DNA of 64,000 bases. Source: Halohasta litorea. Its GTDB lineage: Archaea; Halobacteriota; Halobacteria; Halobacteriales; Haloferacaceae. The stretch is from contig NZ_JANHDJ010000001.1 in assembly GCF_024494645.1 (NCBI RefSeq), positions 806,001-870,000 of the forward strand. Direction: 5' to 3'. A program made the translations under genes and the position numbers. Positions 8,683 through 17,480 of this stretch are shown here, in pieces (position 1 is the first letter of the stretch; every line of letters begins with the position of its first letter). The notes below the pieces were generated by a model. That model was not told the DNA's origin. It ran no database searches and saw nothing but the letters and a program-made list of their open reading frames with translations.

Positions 8683-10197
8683 GTGCTGACGAAGGACCTC
8701 CTTCGCGTCTCCCGGCGCGGCGGCAGCTACCGCCCGGAGTTCATCGGTCGTGAGCATCGGCCACTCGCCGCTCGACTGATTGCTGTTTATAATGACCACG
8801 TCGACGAGCCACGGCAGGAAGTCGACGAAGCGGTCGAAGCCATCGAACGCGAAGAGTCCGATTTCAAACTCGTCCGCGGCTTTGCCGCGCTGCTCGACCG
8901 CGAGGCCACCTTCGAGACGATCGCACCACTCCCACCCGAACGAACGCGGCGGCGGGTCTTCGAGGCCGCCGAGACCGTCGGCGTCGCCACATCCGAGGAT
9001 CGCGAGCAGGCCCTTATAACTGCGGCCGACGAACTTGCGGTCGACACCGCTGCGGTCGAGGACTCGTTGTATGCGGATCGTGACTGCAATCAGCGACTGA
9101 CGGCCTTCGACTCTCGGTGGGACCCCGACGACCTGATCGAGCAGTACAACCTCTCGCTGGCCCAGACCGCACTGTTCGATGCCACGGAGGTCACGGTGAC
9201 GAGCGACGACCCCCGTGGGCTCGTCTCAGCGATCAAACGGCTCGGCCTGCTATACGAGATCGACTGCCAGGAGCAGGCCGCTGGTCCCGACGAGCGGACG
9301 GTCGTCGTCACCGGCCCCGACCGACTGTTTCGCCGCACGCGCCGGTACGGCACCGCCTTCGCCCGATTGCTGCGGTCGGTCGCGGCGAGCACCGAGTGGG
9401 AGCTCCGGGCGACGATCGACGACCGTGGCACCGAACGCGAATTCGTACTGACCGAAACCGACGTGACGGTGCCGGGCGTCGAGCCGGTCGCCGAACCGAG
9501 TTACGACAGCGGCATTGAGGCCGACTTCGCCGCCCGGTTTTCCAGCCTCGATCTCGACTGGGAGTTGCGTCGTGAACCGGGGCTCCTGGAGACGGGCACC
9601 AGCGTGATGATCCCGGATTTCGCCTTCGACTACCGCTATGGAGAGTTTCGGGTCTACTTCGAGGTGATGGGCTTTTGGACGCCCGAATACGTCGAGAAGA
9701 AACTCGGTCAGTTGGAGACCGTCGAAGACGTCGACCTCATCGTCGCGGTCGACGAGTCGCTGGGCGTCGGCGAGGCGATCAAGGCGACCGACCACCGGGC
9801 GATTCCGTACTCGGGATCGGTGCGCGTGAAGGACGTGGTCGACGTGCTCCGAGAGTACGAGGCCGACCTCGTGGACGAAGCCGCCGCTGAGTTGCCCGAC
9901 GACCTCCAGCCCGAGGCTGACGTGATCGAGTTGGAGACGCTCGCGGCCGACTACGGCGTCTCGGTCGACGTGATCACTGACCGGACGTTTCCGGACCACC
10001 GGCGCGTCGGCCAGTGGCTGGTTCGGCCCGCCGTGCTGGATTCGATCGGGACCGAACTTTCGGCCGGGATGTCATTTTCGGACGCAGAGAAGGTCATCGA
10101 CGAGCACGGTCCCACCGACGCCAGCGCGGTGCTGGCGGCGGTCGGCTACCGCGTCGAGTGGGAGGGACTGACCGGCGGGGTAGTTAAAAAGCGGTAG
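8683..10197 (+). CDS. Bax1-type endonuclease (DUF790)
   Basis: A 504-residue member of the DUF790 family, called Bax1 (binds archaeal XPB). Known family members are structure-specific nucleases stimulated by XPB and are proposed to act like XPG in excision repair. The N-terminal half begins with the conserved LTKDLLRVSRRGG and is mostly helical. The nuclease domain lies around residues 280-360, with MIPDFAFDY near 308 followed by FEVMGFWTPEYVEKK near 326-340, the arrangement of PD-(D/E)xK active sites. A GTG start is used, supported by the TATA box at 8650-8659. Adjacent to its partner helicase, as in other archaea. Confidence 0.9.
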   Translation: MLTKDLLRVSRRGGSYRPEFIGREHRPLAARLIAVYNDHVDEPRQEVDEAVEAIEREESDFKLVRGFAALLDREATFETIAPLPPERTRRRVFEAAETVGVATSEDREQALITAADELAVDTAAVEDSLYADRDCNQRLTAFDSRWDPDDLIEQYNLSLAQTALFDATEVTVTSDDPRGLVSAIKRLGLLYEIDCQEQAAGPDERTVVVTGPDRLFRRTRRYGTAFARLLRSVAASTEWELRATIDDRGTEREFVLTETDVTVPGVEPVAEPSYDSGIEADFAARFSSLDLDWELRREPGLLETGTSVMIPDFAFDYRYGEFRVYFEVMGFWTPEYVEKKLGQLETVEDVDLIVAVDESLGVGEAIKATDHRAIPYSGSVRVKDVVDVLREYEADLVDEAAAELPDDLQPEADVIELETLAADYGVSVDVITDRTFPDHRRVGQWLVRPAVLDSIGTELSAGMSFSDAEKVIDEHGPTDASAVLAAVGYRVEWEGLTGGVVKKR

Positions 10198-10270
10198 CTG
10201 GTAGCGATCCGGTGGCCGAGCCGTCGCGTCCCGCCACGACCTTTTTGCTGGTTCGGGCCCTCCGGTAGCT

Positions 10271-10510
10271 ATGGTCCTCAAACGATTGCTCGGCTCGAAG
10301 TGGTCACGGCTGTTTAGCGTCGTGACGGTGTTGTACAACGGGATTCGGGCACTGATCCGGGGCAACAGAGGCGTCGGCGCGCTGTTGATCGGGGTGGCCC
10401 TACTGGCGTATCGGTGGTCGCCACTCGGCATCGCAATCACGATCCTGATGCACCAGTACGGCGACGAAATCCGTGCGTGGGCGATGGGCCGATCCGAGCC
10501 GACTGCCTGA
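10271..10510 (+). CDS. Small hypothetical membrane protein
   Basis: A 79-residue basic protein, which is unusual among acidic haloarchaeal proteins. Residues 1-33 are rich in Lys/Arg, followed by a hydrophobic segment (VGALLIGVALLAYRW, around 34-50) and a second shorter one (PLGIAITILMH). A T-rich element (CCTTTTTGCT, 10239-10248) lies at promoter distance from the ATG. It does not match any family I recognise. It is convergent with the PUA-like gene, only 1 bp apart. Confidence 0.6.
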   Translation: MVLKRLLGSKWSRLFSVVTVLYNGIRALIRGNRGVGALLIGVALLAYRWSPLGIAITILMHQYGDEIRAWAMGRSEPTA

Positions 10511-10511
10511 G

Positions 10512-11084
10512 CTACAGCACCGACAGCGCCTCTTGATTGCCTTTCGGCACCGTCGATCGCAGCTCGTCGTAGACATACAACGCCACGCCGACAGGTTCGC
10601 GCTCGCCCGCGAGCTCGTGGGCGGCGATCAGGTAGCCCCAGTCGCCGTCCCACTCGGGGAGGTCCTGGTCCTCGCCGCGGGCGAAGGTGGCCGCCTGTTC
10701 CGGTGAGAGATCGATGACGTTTTTCGTCGCATGACGGCCGAACCGCTGGACAGCGCTGTGGGTCGGCTTCCAGTGTTCCTGGCGCGTGCGCAGGACAGTC
10801 ATCCCCAGCCCCTCGATCCGAACCGGACTGGGGTTGTCAGCGGCGAAGATCCAGATTTTACCCTTGCCTTTCTCCCAGAACGAAAAGTCCTCGAAGACCG
10901 CGGGTTCGATACCGAACCGCTCGTTGAAGAACTCGACGACCTCCTCGCGGGAGGCCCGCCCTTTCACTTCGCGGTCGGCAGACGTGGCGGGCAGTCGACC
11001 GAACCGCTGGCCGACGTTGTCCCGCAGGTTCTCCTCGTCACTCTCGCTGCCCTCGCCGGTGTCGTCGGTTTCGGGGTCGCTCAT
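10512..11084 (-). CDS. RsmF-type PUA-like domain as a separate protein
   Basis: A 190-residue protein whose C-terminal 120 residues align in pattern with the C-terminal PUA-like part of bacterial RsmF-type rRNA m5C methyltransferases: GLGMTVLRT, WKPTHSAVQRFG, then IDLSPEQAATFARGE and a final STVPKGN. The N-terminal 45 residues are acidic and disordered; the rest would bind RNA. Its ATG overlaps the stop of the methyltransferase gene by 4 bp, so the two halves of what is one protein in bacteria are made together. I infer it acts as RNA-binding partner of that enzyme. Confidence 0.75.
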   Translation of the reverse strand: MSDPETDDTGEGSESDEENLRDNVGQRFGRLPATSADREVKGRASREEVVEFFNERFGIEPAVFEDFSFWEKGKGKIWIFAADNPSPVRIEGLGMTVLRTRQEHWKPTHSAVQRFGRHATKNVIDLSPEQAATFARGEDQDLPEWDGDWGYLIAAHELAGEREPVGVALYVYDELRSTVPKGNQEALSVL

Positions 11085-11989
11085 GCGGTTACCTCCAGTT
11101 TCGCACAGTAGAACCCGCCCGTATCGTTGAGATGCGGGTAGATCCGGTGGGTCTGCTCGACGCTCGAATCGTACTCGTCGTCCTCCCACTCGGTGACGCC
11201 GGGCCGCGATTCGAGCGGGCAGTCGAAGGCGACGACCTCGCAGTCCTCGGTCTCCAGGACATGATCGATGACGGCCTCGTTTTCCTCGGGCGCGAAGGTA
11301 CACGTCGAGTAGACCACCGTACCGCCGGGTTTGGTGGCCTGGACTGCCCGCGAGAGGATGCCCTTTTGAATGGCCGAGACGCTGTGGACGTGCTCCAAGG
11401 TCCACTGGTCGAGGGTGTCGGGGTTCTTGCGGATCGTCCCCTCACATGAACAAGGTGCGTCGACGATGGCCCGGTCGAACTCGTCGAAGCCGAACGGTTT
11501 CAGCGAGAAGTTCCGGCCATCCTGCTTGGTGACTACAAGATTCGTCACGCCGAGCCGTTCGGCGTTGTGCCGGAGCGCCGACAGTCGCCCGAGGTTGTTG
11601 TCGTTGCCAACCACGACGCCGCGATCGTCCATCATCGCCGACAGCTGGGTGGTTTTGCTGCCCGGCGCGGCACAGCTGTCCCAGACCTTTTCGCCGGGCT
11701 GTGGATCGAGCGCGATCGCGGGGAGTGCCGAGACCTCTTCCTGGCCGTGAAGCCAGCCGTGGAAGTAGGGCCACGATGTGCCCGGCCCGCGTTCGTCGAG
11801 CCGGAGGAGTTCGGGGTTCCAGTCGACCTCCTCGTAGCCGACCCCTTCCTCGTCGAGGGCCGCTCGCGCACGGTCGGGCGTCGACCTGATCGTATTTACG
11901 CGAACGACCGACGGCAAGGGGCGCTCACAAGCGTCGAAAAAGGCCTCTCGGTCGTCAACGAGCGGGGCATACCGCTCTAACGGATTCAT
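11081..11989 (-). CDS. RNA m5C methyltransferase, RsmB/NOP2/Sun family
   Basis: A 302-residue SAM-dependent RNA cytosine-5 methyltransferase. The ATG at 11989 starts the family-typical sequence MNPLERYAPLVDDREAFFDAC; the frame extends further up without homology. Motif I is WDSCAAPGSKTTQLS, the DAPCSCEGT motif holds the first catalytic cysteine, and YSTCTFAPEEN holds the second. These two cysteines are characteristic of NOP2/Sun enzymes acting on rRNA or tRNA. It lacks the C-terminal PUA-like domain, which is encoded by the overlapping downstream gene. Target RNA position unknown. Confidence 0.9.
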   Translation of the reverse strand: MNPLERYAPLVDDREAFFDACERPLPSVVRVNTIRSTPDRARAALDEEGVGYEEVDWNPELLRLDERGPGTSWPYFHGWLHGQEEVSALPAIALDPQPGEKVWDSCAAPGSKTTQLSAMMDDRGVVVGNDNNLGRLSALRHNAERLGVTNLVVTKQDGRNFSLKPFGFDEFDRAIVDAPCSCEGTIRKNPDTLDQWTLEHVHSVSAIQKGILSRAVQATKPGGTVVYSTCTFAPEENEAVIDHVLETEDCEVVAFDCPLESRPGVTEWEDDEYDSSVEQTHRIYPHLNDTGGFYCAKLEVTA

Positions 11990-12094
11990 GACTCCTCTTT
12001 CGAGTGCCGCCGTTAGTCCGTTTCGGAGTGGCTGCGGATCGAGCGGGACCCATCCAGCACCAACGATTAGGTGCCGGGGCGACGTAGGTCGAGT

Positions 12095-12835
12095 ATGACA
12101 CAGATTGACATTGTCGACGAGGGGGTATCGCTGGACAGTCCCGTGCTGGTCGAGGGGTTCCCGGGCGTCGGGTTGGTCGGGAAGATGGCCGTCGACCATC
12201 TCATCGCGACCTTCGAGATGGACCACTACGCCAACGTCTACTGCGATACCATTCCACCGGTGGCGACGTATCAGGAGGACAGCCGGGAGCTGGTGACACC
12301 GGTGCGGCTCTACGTCGACGCCGAGCGGGATCTGTTAGCGATCCAAAGCGACGTGCCGATCGGCCCGGAGGCGGCCACCGAGTTCGGCAACTGTGTCGCG
12401 GGCTGGTTCGCCGAGGCCGACGTGCTGCCTGTCTATATCTCCGGACTGCCACGCCAGACCGACGATGTCCCGAGTTTATATGGAGTTGCGACCGACGACG
12501 CTGCCGGTGATCGGCTCACTGACGCCGGGGTCGACCAACCCGCTGAGATGGGGCTTATTTCGGGGCCGACCGGCGCGCTGTTGGCCCATGCGACCGAACA
12601 CGACAACACGGCCGTCGGGCTCGTCGTCGAGTCGAACCCACAGCTGCCCGATCCGATCGCCTCTCAGGTCGTCATCGAGGGTGGGATCGAACCCATCGCC
12701 GGGATCTCGGTGCCGACCGAAGACCTCTCGGCGCGCGCCGAGGAGATCGAGCAGGCCCGCCAACAGCTCATTCAGCGAATGCAGCAGGCCACCGAAGACA
12801 GCAGCCGTGCCCAACCGCTGCGGATGTACCAGTAA
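12095..12835 (+). CDS. PAC2-family proteasome assembly chaperone homologue
   Basis: A 246-residue protein of the PAC2 / archaeal PbaB-like family. Diagnostic N-terminal sequence is VLVEGFPGVGLVGKMAVDHL, and the later VYISGLPRQ plus PTGALLAHATEH segments match the family. Eukaryotic PAC2 helps assemble the 20S proteasome; archaeal relatives bind proteasome subunits or PAN-like partners. The C-terminal 35 residues form a probable helix ending in a tail LRMYQ, which is hydrophobic-Tyr-X-like. The ATG at 12095 is preferred to an in-frame start 24 nt upstream because a TATA-like element lies at 12062-12071. Confidence 0.88.
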   Translation: MTQIDIVDEGVSLDSPVLVEGFPGVGLVGKMAVDHLIATFEMDHYANVYCDTIPPVATYQEDSRELVTPVRLYVDAERDLLAIQSDVPIGPEAATEFGNCVAGWFAEADVLPVYISGLPRQTDDVPSLYGVATDDAAGDRLTDAGVDQPAEMGLISGPTGALLAHATEHDNTAVGLVVESNPQLPDPIASQVVIEGGIEPIAGISVPTEDLSARAEEIEQARQQLIQRMQQATEDSSRAQPLRMYQ

Positions 12836-12872
12836 GGTCGATGATCGGGCGGTCATGGGTCAGCTTCTGAAC

Positions 12873-12880
12873 TCTTAAGC
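12873..12880 (+). promoter_or_regulatory. TATA-like box of grpE
   Basis: TCTTAAGC lies 24-31 nt before the grpE ATG, consistent with a leaderless transcript. Confidence 0.45.
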
Positions 12881-12903
12881 CGCCGAAGCGACTGGACCGC
12901 AAT

Positions 12904-13524
12904 ATGAGCGACGACCCAGCAGCGGTCGACGAATCGGCTGCCGAACCGACCGACGCCAACGAGGACTCGGAGCCCGACGTGGCCGAGACTGCTGGCACAG
13001 AGACGGTCGAGGCGGAGGCCGATGGAGCCGACCAAGCCGACCGATCGGTCCAGGAGCTCGAAGCCCGGATCGAGGCGTTGGAAGCCGAACTCGACGAGAA
13101 AGACGACGAGATCGACGAGCTCACCGAAAAGCTCCAGCGCTCGCGGGCGGACTTCCAGAACTACAAAAAACGAATGGAAGACAAACAGGAGGAGATGCAG
13201 GCCCGCGCGGCCGAGGATCTCGTCTCGCAGTTCACGAAGATCCGCGGCAACCTCGTCCGGGCGCTCGATCAGGACGCCGACGCCGACATCCGGCCGGGCA
13301 TCCAGTCGACCCTCGACGAGTTCGACACCATCCTCCAGGAGGAAAACGTCGAGATCATCTCGCCGGAACCGGGCGACGAGGTCGACCCCCAGCGCCACGA
13401 AGTAATGATGCGGGTCGACAGCGACCAGCCCGACGGCACGGTCGCCGACGTCTATCAGGACGGCTACGAGATGGCAGGCAAAGTCCTGCAGGCTGCCCAA
13501 GTGACAGTCAGCAGCGACGACTGA
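12904..13524 (+). CDS. grpE: GrpE nucleotide exchange factor
   Basis: A 206-residue GrpE, which releases ADP from DnaK. The first 45 residues are an acidic, low-complexity tail. Residues 45-100 form a long coiled coil (heptad-like ELEARIEALEAELDEKDDEI) that dimerises the protein. The C-terminal beta domain contains the family signature around HEVMMRVDSDQPDGTV and VYQDGYEMAGKVLQAAQV. dnaK follows 152 bp downstream with its own promoter; no dnaJ is seen in the window. Confidence 0.95.
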   Translation: MSDDPAAVDESAAEPTDANEDSEPDVAETAGTETVEAEADGADQADRSVQELEARIEALEAELDEKDDEIDELTEKLQRSRADFQNYKKRMEDKQEEMQARAAEDLVSQFTKIRGNLVRALDQDADADIRPGIQSTLDEFDTILQEENVEIISPEPGDEVDPQRHEVMMRVDSDQPDGTVADVYQDGYEMAGKVLQAAQVTVSSDD

Positions 13525-13642
13525 GCACGCGGCGGTTGCATTGCGGTCATACTAAACCTGTCGGGCGGATCGATTTCTGTTCTCGATAATCGCAAGACAG
13601 CGCCGCGTCAGGGACTGGGCGTGTGTCGCAGTATCTAGTAAC

Positions 13643-13650
13643 CTTTAACC
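13643..13650 (+). promoter_or_regulatory. TATA-like box of dnaK
   Basis: CTTTAACC lies 27-34 nt before the ATG at 13677. No CIRCE-type inverted repeat is visible, as expected for archaea lacking HrcA control. Confidence 0.45.
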
Positions 13651-13676
13651 GATCCAAGCCGGTAATTAGGGCCAAC

Positions 13677-15572
13677 ATGGCCAGCGAGAAGATTCTCGGT
13701 ATTGACCTTGGTACCACGAACAGCGCGTTCGCGGTTATGGAAGGTGGAGAGCCCGAAATCATCGTCAACTCCGAGGGGAACCGGACGACGCCCTCGGTCG
13801 TTGCCTTTTCCGATGACGATGAACGGCTGGTCGGCAAGCCAGCCAAAAACCAGGCTGTACAGAACCCCGATAAAACGATCCAGTCGATCAAGCGCCACAT
13901 GGGCGAGGAGGATTACGAGGTCGAGATCGAGGGCGACTCCTACACCCCCGAGCAGATCTCGGCGATGATCCTCCAGAAGATCAAACGCGACGCCGAGGAG
14001 TATCTCGGCCACGATGTCGAGAAGGCCGTTATCACGGTTCCGGCCTACTTCAACGACAAACAGCGACAGGCGACCAAGAACGCCGGACAGATCGCCGGCT
14101 TCGAGGTCGACCGCATTGTCAACGAGCCGACCGCCGCGTCGATGGCCTACGGGCTCGACGACGAGTCCGATCAGACGGTTCTCGTTTACGACCTCGGTGG
14201 CGGCACCTTCGACGTGAGCGTCCTGGAACTCGGCGACGGCGTCTACGACGTGGTTGCAACCAACGGGGACAACGACCTCGGTGGCGACGACTGGGACGAC
14301 GCCATCATCGACCACCTCGCCGAGGAGTTCGAAAACGACCACGGGATCGACCTCCGAGAGGACCGTCAGGCCCTCCAGCGCCTCAAAGAAGCGGCCGAAG
14401 AGGCCAAGATCGAACTCTCCTCCCGCAAAGAGGCCAAAATCAATCTGCCGTTCATCACGGCCACGGATTCGGGGCCGGTCCACCTCGAAACCTCGATCAC
14501 ACGGGCGACCTTCGAGAGCCTCACCTCGGATCTGATCGACCGCACGGTCGGCCCGACGGAGCAGGCCATCGAGGACGCCGGGATCTCCGACAGCGACATC
14601 GACGAGGTCATCCTCGTGGGTGGCTCGACGCGGATGCCCCAAGTAGCAGAGAAGGTCGAGGAGATCATCGGCCAGGAGCCGAAAAAGAACGTCAACCCCG
14701 ACGAGGCGGTCGCGCTGGGCGCGGCGATCCAGGGCGGCGTCCTCGCCGGAGACGTCGACGACATCGTCCTGCTCGACGTGACGCCGCTCAGTCTCGGAAT
14801 CGAGGTCAAAGGCGGGCTCTTCGAGCGACTCATCGACAAGAACACGACGATCCCGACCGAGGCCTCGAAGATCTTCACCACCGCTGCTGCAAACCAGACC
14901 TCGGTGCAGGTCCGGGTCTTCCAGGGTGAGCGTGAGATCGCCGACGAGAACGAACTGCTCGGCGAGTTCATGCTGAGCGGGATTCCACCGGCTCCGGCCG
15001 GGACGCCACAGATCGAAGTCGAGTTCTCGATCGACGCCGACGGCATCGTCAACGTTTCGGCGGAGGATCAGGGCTCGGGCAACGCCGAATCGATCACCAT
15101 CGAGGGCGGCGCTGGGCTCTCCGACGAGGAAGTCGAGCGCATGCAGGAGGAAGCCGAGCAGCACGCCGAAGAGGATGAAGCGCGCCGCGAGCGCATCGAA
15201 GCCCGCAACGACGCCGAGGGCGCAGTCCAGCGCGCCGAGTCGCTGCTCGAAGAGAACGAAGAGCAGGTCGACGAGGACCTCGAGGCCGACATTCGGGACG
15301 CGATGGACGACGTCGAAGACGTGCTCGAAGACGACGAGGCCGACACCGAGGAACTCCAGGACGTCACCGAGTCGCTGACCGAACAGCTCCAGGAGATCGG
15401 CAAGCAGATGTACCAACAGCAGGCCCAGCAGGCCCAGGCCGGTCCCGGCGGAGCCGGTGCCGCCGGTGGCCCTGAGGGCGGCTTCGGTCCCGGTGCCGAG
15501 GGGGCAGCCGGTGAGGGCGACGAGTACGTCGACGCCGACTTCGAAGACGCGGACGACAAAGACGACGAATAG
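13677..15572 (+). CDS. dnaK: Hsp70 chaperone DnaK
   Basis: A 631-residue Hsp70. The ATG at 13677 begins [20 protein letters not shown], the first phosphate-binding motif; an upstream in-frame GTG would add a non-conserved 18 residues. Further motifs are [19 protein letters not shown] and [18 protein letters not shown] in the ATPase domain, the interdomain linker near [15 protein letters not shown], the substrate-binding beta domain, and a helical lid with an acidic and glycine-rich tail. It folds nascent and stress-damaged proteins with GrpE and DnaJ; dnaJ must lie elsewhere since a sulfatase follows. Confidence 0.97.
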   Translation: MASEKILGIDLGTTNSAFAVMEGGEPEIIVNSEGNRTTPSVVAFSDDDERLVGKPAKNQAVQNPDKTIQSIKRHMGEEDYEVEIEGDSYTPEQISAMILQKIKRDAEEYLGHDVEKAVITVPAYFNDKQRQATKNAGQIAGFEVDRIVNEPTAASMAYGLDDESDQTVLVYDLGGGTFDVSVLELGDGVYDVVATNGDNDLGGDDWDDAIIDHLAEEFENDHGIDLREDRQALQRLKEAAEEAKIELSSRKEAKINLPFITATDSGPVHLETSITRATFESLTSDLIDRTVGPTEQAIEDAGISDSDIDEVILVGGSTRMPQVAEKVEEIIGQEPKKNVNPDEAVALGAAIQGGVLAGDVDDIVLLDVTPLSLGIEVKGGLFERLIDKNTTIPTEASKIFTTAAANQTSVQVRVFQGEREIADENELLGEFMLSGIPPAPAGTPQIEVEFSIDADGIVNVSAEDQGSGNAESITIEGGAGLSDEEVERMQEEAEQHAEEDEARRERIEARNDAEGAVQRAESLLEENEEQVDEDLEADIRDAMDDVEDVLEDDEADTEELQDVTESLTEQLQEIGKQMYQQQAQQAQAGPGGAGAAGGPEGGFGPGAEGAAGEGDEYVDADFEDADDKDDE

Positions 15573-15688
15573 ACGACGCTGACGGTCTACCGCAGCCTTC
15601 TCTTCCCGGTTCGACACGATATCCGATTTTTCGACAGGTCACCCGAGCGGGCACCTGACCTTTGACAACGGACGCCGAAGTCGACGCT

Positions 15689-17125
15689 ATGTCCGCCAGT
15701 CGACCGAACGTCCTCCTGCTTTTGACCGATCAAGAACGCGCCGACCTCGTGGCTCCCGACGGCCTCCCCGTTGAAACGCCGAATATCGATCGTCTCCGCC
15801 AGCAAGGGATGTGGTTCGACTCTGCTTACACGCCGACGAGCATCTGTACGAGTGCTCGGGCTTCATTGTTAACCGGTCTTTACCCCCACGCCCACGGACT
15901 GCTCAATAACAGCCACGAGGCGGATGCGATCCGGACAGATCTCCCCGAGGGGCTGCCGACGCTGGGCGAACTGCTCGCCGAGGGCGGCTACACCAACACC
16001 TACCTCGGCAAATGGCACGTCAGCCACAACCACACGCCCGGCGATTTCGGCTTTCGCTACTTCGGTGGGAGCGACTATCACCATGACAACTTCGATGTCG
16101 CCTTCGAACACTACCGCGAATCCCACGGCACCACTGTTCACGAAACTGATGTCGAAGACCGGATCTATACCGGCGCGAACGACGACGGCACCCTCATCGC
16201 CGGGACCGATCCGGTGCCGGTCGAGTTCTCGCGGCCCTACTTTCTGGCCGAGCGGACGATCAATGCACTCGAACGCTGGGTCGATGGTGACCGCCAGCCG
16301 TGCTTCCACCGCACGGACTTCTTAGGGCCACATCACCCCTATGTCGTCCCCGAGCCGTATGCCTCGATGTACGATCCGGGCGAGATCGAGCCGTGGGGCA
16401 CCTACGCCGAGACGTTCGACGGCAAGCCACGCGCCCACGAGCAGTATCTACAGTATCGAGGGGTAGCGAGCTTCGACTGGGAGACGTGGGCCGAGGCTGT
16501 CGCGAAATACTTCGGCTTTATGACGCTGATCGACGACCAGATCGGGCGGGTGCTCGATGCGCTCGACGAGCTCGGTCTCGCCGCGGAGACGGCCGTGGTC
16601 CACACTTCGGATCACGGCGATCTCACCGGCTCCCACCGCCTGTTCAACAAGGGACCGATGATGTACGAGGAGACCTACCGGATTCCGCTGGTCGTCCGGT
16701 GGCCGGGCGTCGTCGAGGCCGGAAGCCAGTCGGATGCGTTCGTCCGCCTCCAGGACCTCATGCCGACGTTCCTGGAGTGGGCCAACGCCGACGTTCCCGA
16801 GGGGCTCCACGCCAGGAGTATCCAGCCGCTACTCAGCGGCGAGACGCCCGCCGACTGGCCCGAATCCGTCTATGCCCAGTACCACGGCGACGAGTTCGGC
16901 CTCTACAGCCAGCGGATGGTCCGCACCGACCGGTACAAGTTCGTCTACAACGGCCCCGACCGCAACGAGCTCTACGATCTTGCGACCGACCCACACGAGC
17001 TCCAGAACCTCGCCGACCACCCGCAGTATGCCGATATTCGGGCTGCGATGGGACAGCGACTGGCCGACTGGATGGATCAGGTCGACGATTCGCTCCGAGG
17101 TTGGGTGCCCAAAACGCTACACTGA
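15689..17125 (+). CDS. Sulfatase (formylglycine type)
   Basis: A 478-residue arylsulfatase-family hydrolase. The N-terminal metal-site segment is NVLLLLTDQERADL, and the CTSARASLLTG motif places a Cys at residue 53, the residue converted to formylglycine in active sulfatases; it is followed by Arg as in the canonical C-x-[PA]-x-R box. A second metal-site block is VHTSDHGDLTGSHRLFNKGP. There is no signal peptide, so it probably acts in the cytoplasm on imported sulfate esters or related phosphonates. The ATG at 15689 is preferred over a TTG 27 nt upstream. It lies 117 bp after dnaK but appears unrelated in function. Confidence 0.9.
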   Translation: MSASRPNVLLLLTDQERADLVAPDGLPVETPNIDRLRQQGMWFDSAYTPTSICTSARASLLTGLYPHAHGLLNNSHEADAIRTDLPEGLPTLGELLAEGGYTNTYLGKWHVSHNHTPGDFGFRYFGGSDYHHDNFDVAFEHYRESHGTTVHETDVEDRIYTGANDDGTLIAGTDPVPVEFSRPYFLAERTINALERWVDGDRQPCFHRTDFLGPHHPYVVPEPYASMYDPGEIEPWGTYAETFDGKPRAHEQYLQYRGVASFDWETWAEAVAKYFGFMTLIDDQIGRVLDALDELGLAAETAVVHTSDHGDLTGSHRLFNKGPMMYEETYRIPLVVRWPGVVEAGSQSDAFVRLQDLMPTFLEWANADVPEGLHARSIQPLLSGETPADWPESVYAQYHGDEFGLYSQRMVRTDRYKFVYNGPDRNELYDLATDPHELQNLADHPQYADIRAAMGQRLADWMDQVDDSLRGWVPKTLH

Positions 17126-17480
17126 GAGAGTTCGGGAAACGATCCGTCCGATGGATTCGTCCTCTACTCGTGTGGTAACATACAACACGATGGGGTCGAC
17201 CGTACCGAACCGTATTATCTACCGTCTACTTGCTGGTAGGCGGGGTTATCCCTCAGCCGAGACCGGCCGAAGACACCGTATTGTAGACTGTACGTATCCG
17301 TTTCTGTAGTTTTGTTCGGGAGAACAGCCGAAGTGGTTGTCAGGTAGCGGTAGTGGTTATATACGCGAATCGGTCATTCCAGTAGTAGTCTCATAAAAGC
17401 CTGTAGGTAACTGATTACAATACGTTTATCCAGTGAGTATTCGGCACTCACCGGCCCGATCAGGGCTGGGGGGACCAACC
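17126..17480. other. Intergenic region with possible promoter
   Basis: A 355-bp gene-free stretch, more AT-rich than its surroundings. It holds two TATA-like elements, GGTTATATACGCG at 17355-17367 and TACGTTTATC at 17421-17430; the second would give a leader of about 25 nt for the gene at 17481. A G-run 10-16 nt before that ATG could serve in ribosome binding. No RNA gene or repeat recognised. Confidence 0.35.

Noticed and set aside
13540-13676. CIRCE element upstream of dnaK
   Set aside because: No 9-bp inverted repeat with the CIRCE sequence is present.
13635-15617. 660-codon open frame opposite dnaK
   Set aside because: It mirrors dnaK exactly; high GC with acidic codons produces long antisense frames. 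No domain or start signal.
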